Assembly: GCA_002421845.1 (NCBI GenBank)
Contig: DISL01000025.1
Location: forward strand, 1 to 14,248
Reading direction: 5' to 3'
DNA: 14,248 nt
Source of the DNA: Epsilonproteobacteria bacterium UBA6211
GTDB taxonomy: Bacteria > Campylobacterota > Campylobacteria > Campylobacterales > Arcobacteraceae
A program made the position numbers and the translations under genes. Of this stretch, positions 1 to 7,009 are shown in pieces (the stretch's first letter is position 1; the number at the start of each line of letters is the position of its first letter). The notes under the pieces were generated by a model. The model was not told the DNA's origin. It ran no database searches and was given only the letters and a program-made list of their open reading frames with translations.

Positions 1-105
1 TTTGATGATTTCTTCAGTGCTTTATGCCAAAAAGCAGGACTGTCATCTAATTGTTTAGAATCAAGACCGACTATTTATAAGTATAATGTAGAAAAAATTA
101 AATAA
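1..105 (+). CDS. C-terminal end of an unidentified protein (partial)
   Basis: An open frame enters from the left edge in frame 1 and runs 34 codons to a TAA at 103-105. The peptide is protein-like: an aromatic-rich start (FDDFF), two cysteines, and a basic tail ending YNVEKIK. I do not recognise the family. It is convergent with murC, and its last 8 bases overlap the 3' end of murC, with no hairpin terminator between them. The start, most of the gene and its function lie outside the window. The alternative is a chance open frame, because 34 codons is short; the composition and the tidy stop beside murC make a real gene end more likely. Confidence 0.55.
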   Translation, partial: FDDFFSALCQKAGLSSNCLESRPTIYKYNVEKIK

Positions 106-1402
106 GATTTCTAAGTTGGTATGTTATATCACCAGCGCCAAAACCGCTTATGATACCGTTTGTGAGAGTTGTTAGAAGATTGTTATCTTGATAAATTTCT
201 ACCTTACAATTACTTGTTTTTATATGAGTTGCAAGTATAGGATTATAAAAAGCAAATTCATTTTCAAAGTCAATTTCTTGTGCCTCTTCTCCAGCACTAT
301 AAACGGGAAGAATTATAAGTTTGTCTATACCGCTAAAACATCTTTTGAAATGTTCTAGATTGTTTATTGTTCTACTATATTTATGTGGTTGCCATATTGC
401 AACAGACTCTTTAATACCGCTTAGTTCTTGGTATAAATTAATAGATTTGATAGTAGCCTCTATCTCCGTAGGGTGGTGACCGTAGTCGTCTATAAGGATA
501 AAATGGTCACATTTTTGTAGCACGTCAAATCTTTTTTTGATACCTTTATATTTTTTGATATTCTGTTTTATAGCAGGTAAGCTTATCTCGTTTAAAGCTG
601 CCAAAATAGCCAGTGAAGCATCAAGAGCTATATGAAACCCAAAACCGTACACTTCAAATTCACCCAAATCTTTTAGTTCAAATTTTGTATAAGGTTCATC
701 GTTTTTTAGCATAAAAGATAGATTTTTTATATCTTTTGACGGATAAAGTCTTATTGCATCAAGTTCAAGTTTACCCAAGAACTCATCTTCAGCATTGATA
801 ACTCTTATTTTTGCTAGTTTCAAAAAACTCTCATAAGCTCCGTAAAACTTATCCAAATCGTATTTATAATATTCCATATGTTCCGGTTCAGCATTGGTTA
901 CTATTGCACAATAAGGGTTTGAGTTTAGAAAACTTCCGTCGCTCTCATCCGCTTCAAAGCTTACAAGTTTTTCATCTACAAAACGGAAATTTGAATCAAA
1001 CTCTTTTGCCTCAGCACCTATTAGTGCAGTGTTTTGTAAAATTGCCGTCAAAATAGCAGTAGTCGTACTTTTGCCATGAGCCCCTGCAACACAATAGTTT
1101 TTACTTTTGCTCAAAATCAAAGGCAAAGCCTCTTTTCTTGGGATTACTTTTAGTTCTTTTTGCATAGCTTCAACCAACTCACAGTTTGATTGTTTGACCG
1201 CTGCAGAATATATAACTATATCTTGATCTTTAATAGCACTTGAATCATGAGGGATATTTACCGTTATCCCTTCATTTGAAAGTTTTTTTGTCAAAAGTGA
1301 TTCTTTCATATCACTTCCGCTTATGGTATGACCGCTAAAATTAAGCAGTCTTGCTATGGCACTTAGCCCTATGCCGCCGATTCCTATAAAATGTACTTTC
1401 AA
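98..1402 (-). CDS. murC: UDP-N-acetylmuramate--L-alanine ligase MurC
   Basis: This cytoplasmic ligase uses ATP to add L-alanine to UDP-N-acetylmuramate, the first amino acid of the peptidoglycan stem peptide. The 434 residues show the Mur ligase order: an N-terminal Rossmann-type domain with GIGGIGLSAIA at 7-17, the ATP P-loop AGAHGKSTTT at 106-115, an ESDGS-type motif (EADESDGS) near 150-157, NAEPEH at 170-175, DDYGHHPTEIEAT at 305-317 and WQPHKYSRT at 337-345. The length is normal for Campylobacterota. The start is a TTG: MKVHFIG begins there, a GGGG Shine-Dalgarno element lies 6 bases upstream, and the nearby ATG is in another frame. Only 3 bases separate it from the upstream unknown gene, whose last codons supply that ribosome-binding site, so translation is probably coupled. 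It is the last gene of the minus-strand cluster. Confidence 0.97.
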   Translation of the reverse strand: MKVHFIGIGGIGLSAIARLLNFSGHTISGSDMKESLLTKKLSNEGITVNIPHDSSAIKDQDIVIYSAAVKQSNCELVEAMQKELKVIPRKEALPLILSKSKNYCVAGAHGKSTTTAILTAILQNTALIGAEAKEFDSNFRFVDEKLVSFEADESDGSFLNSNPYCAIVTNAEPEHMEYYKYDLDKFYGAYESFLKLAKIRVINAEDEFLGKLELDAIRLYPSKDIKNLSFMLKNDEPYTKFELKDLGEFEVYGFGFHIALDASLAILAALNEISLPAIKQNIKKYKGIKKRFDVLQKCDHFILIDDYGHHPTEIEATIKSINLYQELSGIKESVAIWQPHKYSRTINNLEHFKRCFSGIDKLIILPVYSAGEEAQEIDFENEFAFYNPILATHIKTSNCKVEIYQDNNLLTTLTNGIISGFGAGDITYQLRNLI

Positions 1403-1405
1403 GCA

Positions 1406-1981
1406 TTACCCCATCATTGATTGTATTTGTAGATTTATCTCTTGCACGACATCTGCATTGTCTTGTAAGTATTCAGCTGTGTCAAAGTTATATCTTGTAA
1501 TAAAATATCCGTAAATATCACTACTATTTTGTTCTTCGTGGTCTATTTTAGTATAGAACGAATCCAAAGTTTCTTGATTGTGTACATTTATGATATGGAT
1601 AATTAACGAATTATTAAGAGTTTCATCATTGATAATACTGTTTAAGATATAAAATATCCCTTTTGCACCGTTGTAGTTTTGGTTACTCCAATGTTCTATC
1701 GCATATTCATATATTGCACGAGCAACATACAACCCTTCTTCTTGCAAATCAAGTGTACCTTGAGAAGCTAGAGTTTGTTCTACTTTTTCAAATGCTAGTT
1801 GTAGGATATTTTCATATACCGAATCTATTCTTGATATATCAAGATCCAAAATTAACATTGTATCAAGTACCTCATACAGTTCTTTTAGATTTTTTGTTGC
1901 TTTTGCACTTTCTTCTTTTTCTGCTATAAACTTCAAAAAATCTGGATTTGTTCTTGCCTCTTGTAATTCACTTGCTTCCAT
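1406..1981 (-). CDS. Hypothetical acidic helical protein upstream of murC
   Basis: I do not recognise a named family. The 191 residues contain no signal peptide, no membrane segment and no cysteine. They are rich in Glu, Asp, Asn, Leu and Ile and look almost wholly alpha-helical. The middle (about 85-120) has aromatic and aliphatic spacing (YVARAIYEYAIEHW) that could suit a helical-repeat fold; this is inference. The ATG start has an AGGAA-type Shine-Dalgarno about 5 bases upstream. The gene lies 81 bases after the aminotransferase and 3 bases before murC, so it is co-transcribed and probably translationally coupled with murC. The position suggests a link to cell-wall precursor synthesis, but nothing in the sequence proves it. 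The gap upstream holds two heptanucleotide arrays. Confidence 0.85.
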   Translation of the reverse strand: MEASELQEARTNPDFLKFIAEKEESAKATKNLKELYEVLDTMLILDLDISRIDSVYENILQLAFEKVEQTLASQGTLDLQEEGLYVARAIYEYAIEHWSNQNYNGAKGIFYILNSIINDETLNNSLIIHIINVHNQETLDSFYTKIDHEEQNSSDIYGYFITRYNFDTAEYLQDNADVVQEINLQIQSMMG

Positions 1982-1994
1982 TTTATTCCTTTTT

Positions 1995-2029
1995 TTGTAA
2001 ATTGTAAATCGTAAGTCGTAAGCTGTAGT
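1995..2029. repeat. Degenerate 7-bp tandem array, first block
   Basis: Five consecutive 7-base units lie in exact register: TTGTAAA twice (1995-2008), TCGTAAG twice (2009-2022), then CTGTAGT (2023-2029). The array sits in the 81-base gap upstream of the 191-residue unknown gene, just before that gene's ribosome-binding site. Units occur as neighbouring identical pairs that then drift, as expected of stepwise tandem duplication. Confidence 0.75.
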
Positions 2030-2038
2030 AACTAGTTT

Positions 2039-2080
2039 CTACCATCTGCTCTCTATCACCTACTATCTGCTACCTAATCT
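2039..2080. repeat. Degenerate 7-bp tandem array running into the dapC stop
   Basis: Six heptads in register each begin with CT: CTACCAT, CTGCTCT, CTATCAC, CTACTAT, CTGCTAC, CTAATCT. Read on the minus strand every unit ends in AG. The array covers the end of the aminotransferase gene: its stop codon (2063-2065) and last five codons (RLGSR) lie inside it. The C-terminus of that protein is therefore probably written by repeat sequence. Units are less alike than in the neighbouring block, so this is an older or more diverged array. Confidence 0.65.
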
Positions 2081-3199
2081 AAAATCAGCTATTCTTTGTA
2101 GCACTTCTTTAGTTTTTGTTTCATTTTCCACAAGTGCTATTCTTATATAGCCCTTTCCTATACCGTTTCTTCCCAAAAAACTTCCCGGTAAAACTTTTAC
2201 GTTTTTTTGTCTGTATAACTCTTTGGTAAATTCTAATTCATCACCAACCTCAAGCCATATATAAAACGTAGCCTTTGGTATCTCCACACCCAAGATTTCT
2301 TTTGCTATTTCAAAATTCTTCTTATAAGTCTCTTGAAATACTTTGACATGTTCCATATTATCCCAAGCTACCCTTGAAGCTTCTTGTATCGGAAGAGGTA
2401 CTGCACACCCTATATATGTACGGTATTGCATATATCCTTTTAGTATATTTGCATCACCGCATACAAATCCGCTTCTAAGTCCCGGTGCAGAGCTTCTTTT
2501 TGAAATAGAATTGAGTGCTATGATATTTTTAAAAGTAGGATTCCCCGCTTTTATAGAGGCATTTAATATACTGACAGGCTTGTTTGATTCATCAAAATAA
2601 AGTTCACTATAACATTCATCATTAATAAGTACAAAATCAAATTCCAAAGCTTTTTTTACCCATACTACAAGCTCATCAAGCTCAATTACCGCTGATGTTG
2701 GATTGTTTGGGAAGTTTAGGATTACTAAATCACACTCTTTTAATATCTCATCGTTTATTTCAGGCTTAAAGTTGTTTTGAGGTGTCAAATCAAGGTGATG
2801 TACTTTTGCACGACTTGCAATAGCCGCCCCTTCATATATTTGATAAAAAGGGTTTGTATATGCCATAACAGGCTCTTTTTTATCAAATAAAAGGTATTGA
2901 GGCATATTAAATAAAACTTCTCTAGTCCCAAAAGTAGGAATAAGCTCTGATTTCTTAAGCTCAACTCCAAATCTTTCACGGTTAAACTTTATCATAGCCT
3001 CTTTTAGATTATCCTCACCGGCACTTTTTGGATATTTGTTTAATAAATGTGTACTATTTTTTAATGTTTCTTGTATAAATAAAGGTGTGTCAAATTGTGG
3101 CTCACCTATAGTCAAACTACTTGGGCTATACTCACTATTTGGCTCAATTCCTTCCAACAACTCTGTCAATTTTTCAAACGGATACTTTTCAAATTTCAT
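2063..3199 (-). CDS. dapC: Succinyldiaminopimelate aminotransferase-type PLP enzyme
   Basis: This is a class I/II (fold type I) PLP aminotransferase, most likely the N-succinyl-L,L-diaminopimelate:2-oxoglutarate aminotransferase of the lysine/meso-DAP pathway. The 378 residues carry the usual landmarks: NFPNNPTSA at 162-170 with Asn166, INDECYSELYF at 192-202 with Asp194 and Tyr197 contacting the cofactor, SISKRSSAPGLRSGF at 231-245 with Lys234 as the Schiff-base lysine, and the carboxylate-binding Arg353 in YIRIALV. The ATG start has an AGAGGA Shine-Dalgarno. Substrate is inferred from family resemblance and from a cell-wall neighbour (murC two genes downstream); the Helicobacter pylori chromosome has a comparable aminotransferase-murC pairing. 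Another acyl-amino-acid aminotransferase remains possible. The extreme C-terminus lies in a heptad repeat. Confidence 0.85.
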   Translation of the reverse strand: MKFEKYPFEKLTELLEGIEPNSEYSPSSLTIGEPQFDTPLFIQETLKNSTHLLNKYPKSAGEDNLKEAMIKFNRERFGVELKKSELIPTFGTREVLFNMPQYLLFDKKEPVMAYTNPFYQIYEGAAIASRAKVHHLDLTPQNNFKPEINDEILKECDLVILNFPNNPTSAVIELDELVVWVKKALEFDFVLINDECYSELYFDESNKPVSILNASIKAGNPTFKNIIALNSISKRSSAPGLRSGFVCGDANILKGYMQYRTYIGCAVPLPIQEASRVAWDNMEHVKVFQETYKKNFEIAKEILGVEIPKATFYIWLEVGDELEFTKELYRQKNVKVLPGSFLGRNGIGKGYIRIALVENETKTKEVLQRIADFRLGSR

Positions 3200-3210
3200 A
3201 TTTTCCTCTT

Positions 3211-3259
3211 TCTTAATTCTTCACGACTCACGATTTATGACTCACGATTTAAGATTCTT
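3211..3259. repeat. 7-bp / 14-bp tandem array between TrkA-like gene and dapC
   Basis: Seven heptads lie in register from 3211: TCTTAAT, TCTTCAC, GACTCAC, GATTTAT, GACTCAC, GATTTAA, GATTCTT. The core is a 14-base unit repeated twice (3225-3238 and 3239-3252), differing only at the last base. It fills most of the 49-base gap upstream of dapC and runs across the TrkA-like stop codon (3249-3251) into its last codons, as the 2039-2080 array does at the dapC stop. Confidence 0.75.
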
Positions 3260-4676
3260 CAATAATCGGAATCAACAACTGATTAATATTAGTCAATTCA
3301 TAAGCTATTATATCACTGTCCGTTGAAAAAACTTTCAGCCATCTATTTTGTAACATATTTTTCTTTAAAGGTAAAATTTGTAAAGAATCCTCATAATGTC
3401 TAAGTTCTCTTATTGGATTTTTACCGTTTGTGGTGATATGAACATCTTTTGAAAAAATCTTTGATAAATTCTCAAAATGTTTTAGTAGTTCACCCCTTCC
3501 GCTATTACCTATAGGGTCATAGTCAAAAACATTTATATCAAGCTTGAGTTGAGTTGATATATCCATAATTACAGGAGATATTTGCTCATAACTTTTTGTA
3601 TCATTTAGAAAAACAACACTTTTCTTTGTCATACTCAGGTTTGATGTAGCAAGTTTTAAGATAGGGATTCTTAGGCTAAATATATCCGTAATAGCCTCTT
3701 TAAATTTCATCAAAGTAGATGTAAGCACCATCATACCGATATTGTATTTTTTAATATCTTGCTTGATAATATTTTTAAAACCAAGATTATGATAATCCAC
3801 TTCTATAATAACAGACTCAAAATCTTTTGCTGCATCTTTTATTTGATTTATTAGTCCAAGGGTCGTAGGACGAGCAATTTTTATTATTAGTTTTTTGTTA
3901 TTTAGTCTTTTGTGAAGCATCAATGTTTCATTTACCGCAGTCAAAATCTCATCGACTTCTTGTATATACATATCGATAAATAAGAATATATTTTGACCAA
4001 AAGGCATAGGAAACATACCGTCATTTTTAGATATGGCACTATATACTTGCATCAAAACCGAAGGTTTACCGATAGCTAGTATTATATCTTCAGGTTTTAG
4101 TATGAGTGATGGTCTTATTGGAATCATTTTTTGGTTTCTATAAAGCCCGAATATTTTCCACTCTACTTGCTCGATACTTCCGATATATCGATAGGCAAAA
4201 GAGCTACCGAAAGGTATCTTAATCTCCATTATTTCACCTGCACGAAGACCTATGTTTTGAGCAACTATAGGGATATTAGGTAGTCTTTCAAGCAATCCGT
4301 TGGCAGATATTTGAGCACTATCATATCTATAGATATGTTCATCACCGTTAAAATCTATTTCCCAAGGGTCATAAACGGTTATTTCAAGATTTGATTTGAT
4401 ATGCTTTAAGTTTTTTATAGTGTAAGTAGTATCGTCTTTAGAGTCAAGTACGACCAAGGCTTCGGTTATATACGTTTTATTTAGTAGTGACTCAAGTTTA
4501 AAAAGTGAAGTTGGATCAAATTCATAAAATCTAAAATTTACAGGGTAATCATCTTTGATAAGTGATTTATCCGTATAAACTATATCGTAAAGATTGTCAA
4601 GCGTATTTGCTTGTACCATTCTTTCTAATAGTTTTTTTGCTACAATACCGTCAAGTATTACTAAAATTTGTTTCAA
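3249..4676 (-). CDS. TrkA-like NAD-binding protein with TrkA-C domain (COG3400 type)
   Basis: A soluble 475-residue protein of the kind annotated in Campylobacterota as TrkA-domain or COG3400. Residues 1-125 form a Rossmann-like domain (strand ILVILDG, conserved helix, later LVVLDSKDD at 74-82) without a canonical GxGxxG. Residues 146-206 look like a TrkA-C (RCK-C) ligand domain: GEIMEIKIP, then a predicted strand-rich stretch ending in KPEDIILAIGKP. Residues 225-445 have alternating strands and helices like a tandem nucleotide-binding or universal-stress-like module. No membrane segment is present and no potassium channel or transporter gene is adjacent, so the regulated partner is unknown. 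The start is TTG, chosen because GAGGTGG stands 4 bases upstream and an ATG before it is out of frame. It is divergent from tgt and heads the murC cluster. Confidence 0.8.
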   Translation of the reverse strand: MKQILVILDGIVAKKLLERMVQANTLDNLYDIVYTDKSLIKDDYPVNFRFYEFDPTSLFKLESLLNKTYITEALVVLDSKDDTTYTIKNLKHIKSNLEITVYDPWEIDFNGDEHIYRYDSAQISANGLLERLPNIPIVAQNIGLRAGEIMEIKIPFGSSFAYRYIGSIEQVEWKIFGLYRNQKMIPIRPSLILKPEDIILAIGKPSVLMQVYSAISKNDGMFPMPFGQNIFLFIDMYIQEVDEILTAVNETLMLHKRLNNKKLIIKIARPTTLGLINQIKDAAKDFESVIIEVDYHNLGFKNIIKQDIKKYNIGMMVLTSTLMKFKEAITDIFSLRIPILKLATSNLSMTKKSVVFLNDTKSYEQISPVIMDISTQLKLDINVFDYDPIGNSGRGELLKHFENLSKIFSKDVHITTNGKNPIRELRHYEDSLQILPLKKNMLQNRWLKVFSTDSDIIAYELTNINQLLIPIIEES

Positions 4677-4702
4677 ATAACCACCTCATTTTAAAAAAGG
4701 AT

Positions 4703-4708
4703 ATTATA
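4703..4708 (-). promoter_or_regulatory. Putative -10 box for the TrkA-like/dapC/murC cluster
   Basis: The minus strand reads a perfect TATAAT here, 26 bases upstream of the TTG start at 4676, which would give a leader of roughly 20 bases containing the GAGGTGG ribosome-binding site. There is no clear -35, which is normal for sigma70-type promoters in Campylobacterota. The box lies inside the leader of tgt, so the two divergent transcription units would compete for the same 37-base gap. Confidence 0.5.
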
Positions 4709-4713
4709 CCTAA

Positions 4714-5835
4714 ATGGAATTTAAAATAGACAAAACTGACCAAAATGCAAGAGCATGTACTATTAAAACAGCTCATTCGACTATCCAAACACCGGTTTTT
4801 ATGCCGGTAGGTACGGCAGGAATAGTAAAAGCTCTTGATTCAAATGATATGTTATCTCTTGGAGCTGAAATAATCCTAGGCAATACCTATCATTTATATC
4901 TTCGCCCGGGAGATGAGCTAGTCAAAAAATTCGGTGGACTTCACGGATTTAGTAAATTTCCAAAAAGTTTTTTAACAGATAGCGGGGGATTCCAAGCTTT
5001 TAGTCTAAGCGATATAAGTAAAGCGGACAAAAACGGTATAATGTTCAAAAGTCATATAGACGGAAGCAAACACTATTTTACACCTCAAAAAGTTCTTGAT
5101 ATTCAATACAACCTAAATAGCGATATTATGATGATATTGGATGATTTGGTAGCATTACCAAATACAAAAGAGAGGATAAAACTTAGTATCGAAAGAACAA
5201 CCCAGTGGGCAAAAGAGGCGATAGAATATCACAAATCCCAACAAGCTAAAGGCATAGGGGTAGATCAAAATATTTTTGCTATTATCCAAGGGGGTATAGA
5301 TAAAGAGTTTAGAAAAATGTCGGCTGAAGCTCTTTGTGCTATGGAAGATTATGACGGATTTGCCATAGGTGGGCTTAGTGTCGGTGAACTTAATAATGAA
5401 ATGTACGATACGGTAGAGTGGACTACTTCATTTATGCCTACAAACAAACCAAGATACCTTATGGGAGTAGGTACTCCGACGGATTTAATAGAAAATATCC
5501 ACAGAGGGGTAGATATGTTTGATTGTGTTATGCCCACACGAAATGCAAGAAACGGTACACTATTTACAACCTTTGGAAAAGTAAATATAAAATCAGCCAT
5601 GTATAAAGAAGATTCATTACCTATTGACCCTGCTTGTGATTGTTATACTTGTCGTAATTATTCAAGGGGATACCTAAATCATCTTTTTAGGTCAAAGGAA
5701 ATTTCATATTTTAGACTTGCAACTTTACACAACTTGCATTATTATCTAACTCTTATGAAAGATGCGAGAAATGCTATACTTGAAGGGCGTTGGCTTGAGT
5801 TTAGAGCCGATTTTTATGCCAAACAACAGGCATAA
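4714..5835 (+). CDS. tgt: tRNA-guanine transglycosylase (queuine/preQ1)
   Basis: Bacterial TGT exchanges guanine-34 in the wobble position of GUN-anticodon tRNAs for preQ1, on the way to queuosine. The 373 residues match the family length. Visible motifs are FLTDSGGFQ at 86-94 with the active-site Asp89, IIQGGID at 190-196, AIGGLSVGE at 217-225, MFDCVMPTRNARNGTLF at 268-284 with the probable nucleophile Asp270, and the zinc site CxCxxC at Cys308, Cys310 and Cys313 with His339. The ATG start follows an AAAAAGG element at a long spacing of about 13 bases, so initiation may be modest. It is divergent from the TrkA-like gene by 37 bases, convergent with rplS, and ends directly in a terminator. 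Confidence 0.97.
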   Translation: MEFKIDKTDQNARACTIKTAHSTIQTPVFMPVGTAGIVKALDSNDMLSLGAEIILGNTYHLYLRPGDELVKKFGGLHGFSKFPKSFLTDSGGFQAFSLSDISKADKNGIMFKSHIDGSKHYFTPQKVLDIQYNLNSDIMMILDDLVALPNTKERIKLSIERTTQWAKEAIEYHKSQQAKGIGVDQNIFAIIQGGIDKEFRKMSAEALCAMEDYDGFAIGGLSVGELNNEMYDTVEWTTSFMPTNKPRYLMGVGTPTDLIENIHRGVDMFDCVMPTRNARNGTLFTTFGKVNIKSAMYKEDSLPIDPACDCYTCRNYSRGYLNHLFRSKEISYFRLATLHNLHYYLTLMKDARNAILEGRWLEFRADFYAKQQA

Positions 5836-5836
5836 A

Positions 5837-5868
5837 AAAAGGTCTAAGGCTTTCACCTTAGACCTTTT
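5837..5868. terminator. Bidirectional rho-independent terminator between tgt and rplS
   Basis: AAAAGGTCTAAGG (5837-5849) pairs perfectly with CCTTAGACCTTTT (5856-5868), a 13-bp stem with a 6-base loop. It starts one base after the tgt stop and lies 18 bases beyond the rplS stop. On the minus strand the stem is followed by a run of seven T, better than the TTTTGT on the plus strand, so it should stop the trmD-rplS transcript efficiently and tgt as well. Confidence 0.92.
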
Positions 5869-5886
5869 GTAAACCGTGGGAGTTAA

Positions 5887-6243
5887 TTATTTTCTTAACT
5901 CTTGGATTTTCGCAGCTTTACCTGTTCTTGATTTTAAGTAGTTTAGTTTAGCTCTTCTTACTTTACCTGATCTTAAAAGAGTAACTTCTTTTAAAGACTC
6001 ACTATAAAGTGGGAAAATTCTCTCTACACCAACACCGTTAGCTCCGATTTTTCTGATAGTAAATGTAGCATCAACACCTGTTCCGTGTTTTCCTATTACT
6101 ATACCTTCGAATGCTTGAATTCTCGTTTTGTTACCTTCTTTGATTTCAACACCAAGTTTTAGTGTATCACCAGCTTTGAATGAAGGAACTTCTTTAGAAG
6201 CTAATTGAGCAGCTTCAAAGCTCGCTATGTATCTGTTTCTCAT
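5887..6243 (-). CDS. rplS: 50S ribosomal protein L19
   Basis: L19 sits at the interface of the large and small ribosomal subunits. The 118-residue product is of normal size and shows the expected pattern: MRNRYIASFEAAQL at the N-terminus, PSFKAGDTLKLGVEIKEG at 20-37, the RIQAFEGIVIG core near 41-51, VGVERIFPLYSE, and the basic C-terminal segment GKVRRAKLNYLKSR. Its ATG overlaps the trmD stop by four bases (ATGA), with an AAAGGA ribosome-binding site inside the end of trmD, so it is translationally coupled to trmD. The transcript ends in the hairpin at 5837-5868. Confidence 0.98.
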   Translation of the reverse strand: MRNRYIASFEAAQLASKEVPSFKAGDTLKLGVEIKEGNKTRIQAFEGIVIGKHGTGVDATFTIRKIGANGVGVERIFPLYSESLKEVTLLRSGKVRRAKLNYLKSRTGKAAKIQELRK

Positions 6244-6920
6244 TGTTTTTTTCCTTTATCAGGTCTGTAGTATTTGGTTTTACAAATCGACATCTGAAAT
6301 TTTAAGTTGGCAATTCTACTATGATTTCCCTTTAAAAAAGCTGAAGGCACACTTAAATTGTTAAAAATTTCAGGTTTTGTAAAAGATGGAGCTTCTAAAA
6401 GGTCATTTTCATAGCTTTCCATATCCAGTGACTCTTGATTTCCAAGAACTCCATCAACATTTCTTGAAATTGCATCACACATCACTAAAGAGGCTAGTTC
6501 TCCGCCTGTTAGGATATATTCACCTATACTAAAAACCTCATTGGCATACTCTTCTATTACCCTTTCATCTATCCCTTCATATCTTCCGCAAACAAAAACA
6601 ACATTTTTTTTCTTTGCAAGTCTTTTTGCATCATTTTGACGAAACGGCTTAGCTGCAGCTAAAGGAAATATTATATAAGCATCATGATTTTTTGATTTTA
6701 TTTCATTTAAAGTATCAAAAAGAGGTTGAGGAGTCATAAGAAGACCTGCCCCTCCACTACACAAATAATCATCCACTTTTTTGTGTTTATCCACGGTAAA
6801 ATCCCTTGGATTGTAAAACTCATAGTTTATTAAATCTTTTTCTATTGCTTTTTTTAATATTGAATCTTTAAAATAAAATTCTATTAAATTTGAAAATAGC
6901 GTTACAAATGTAAATTTCAT
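6240..6920 (-). CDS. trmD: tRNA (guanine-37-N1)-methyltransferase TrmD
   Basis: TrmD methylates G37 next to the anticodon using S-adenosylmethionine and prevents +1 frameshifting. The 226 residues carry the SPOUT trefoil-knot landmarks: GGAGLLMTPQPL at 56-67, VFVCGRYEGIDERV at 108-121, SIGEYILTGGELA at 131-143, Arg153 with GVLGNQESL at 157-165, and Asp173 in NDLLEAPSFTKP, which I align to the catalytic Asp of characterised TrmD. PSAFLKGNHSRI near 192-203 is the C-terminal tRNA-binding segment. It is slightly shorter than many homologues but looks complete. It heads a two-gene unit with rplS; the usual upstream partners rpsP, rimM and ffh are not here, since the adjacent gene (ilvA) points the other way. 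The leader holds a 7-bp array at the ribosome-binding site. Confidence 0.97.
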   Translation of the reverse strand: MKFTFVTLFSNLIEFYFKDSILKKAIEKDLINYEFYNPRDFTVDKHKKVDDYLCSGGAGLLMTPQPLFDTLNEIKSKNHDAYIIFPLAAAKPFRQNDAKRLAKKKNVVFVCGRYEGIDERVIEEYANEVFSIGEYILTGGELASLVMCDAISRNVDGVLGNQESLDMESYENDLLEAPSFTKPEIFNNLSVPSAFLKGNHSRIANLKFQMSICKTKYYRPDKGKKQ

Positions 6921-6923
6921 TTC

Positions 6924-6944
6924 TTTTACCTTTTACCTTTTACC
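6924..6944. repeat. Perfect 3 x 7-bp array in the trmD leader
   Basis: Three exact copies of TTTTACC on the plus strand read GGTAAAA three times on the trmD strand and end 3 bases before its ATG. The array supplies the only Shine-Dalgarno-like bases (AAGG/AGG) for trmD. The predicted start of transcription falls at its far edge, so the mRNA leader would be almost nothing but repeat. Confidence 0.85.
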
Positions 6945-6950
6945 TTATTT

Positions 6951-6956
6951 ATTATA
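6951..6956 (-). promoter_or_regulatory. Putative -10 box for trmD-rplS
   Basis: The minus strand shows an exact TATAAT, 31 bases before the trmD ATG. Transcription would start about 7 bases downstream, near 6944, the first base of the GGTAAAA array. No -35 is obvious. The divergent ilvA start lies 53 bases away on the other side; a weaker TAAAAT at 6975-6980 on the plus strand could serve ilvA. Confidence 0.5.
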
Positions 6957-7009
6957 TTGTAATCTTACTTTAGCTAAAATAAGCCCCAAAATATAAAAAA
7001 GTAGTAAAA

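Noticed and set aside
811..1056. Open frame antisense to murC
   Set aside because: It is the mirror of a well-supported Mur ligase coding sequence and shows no domain or initiation site.
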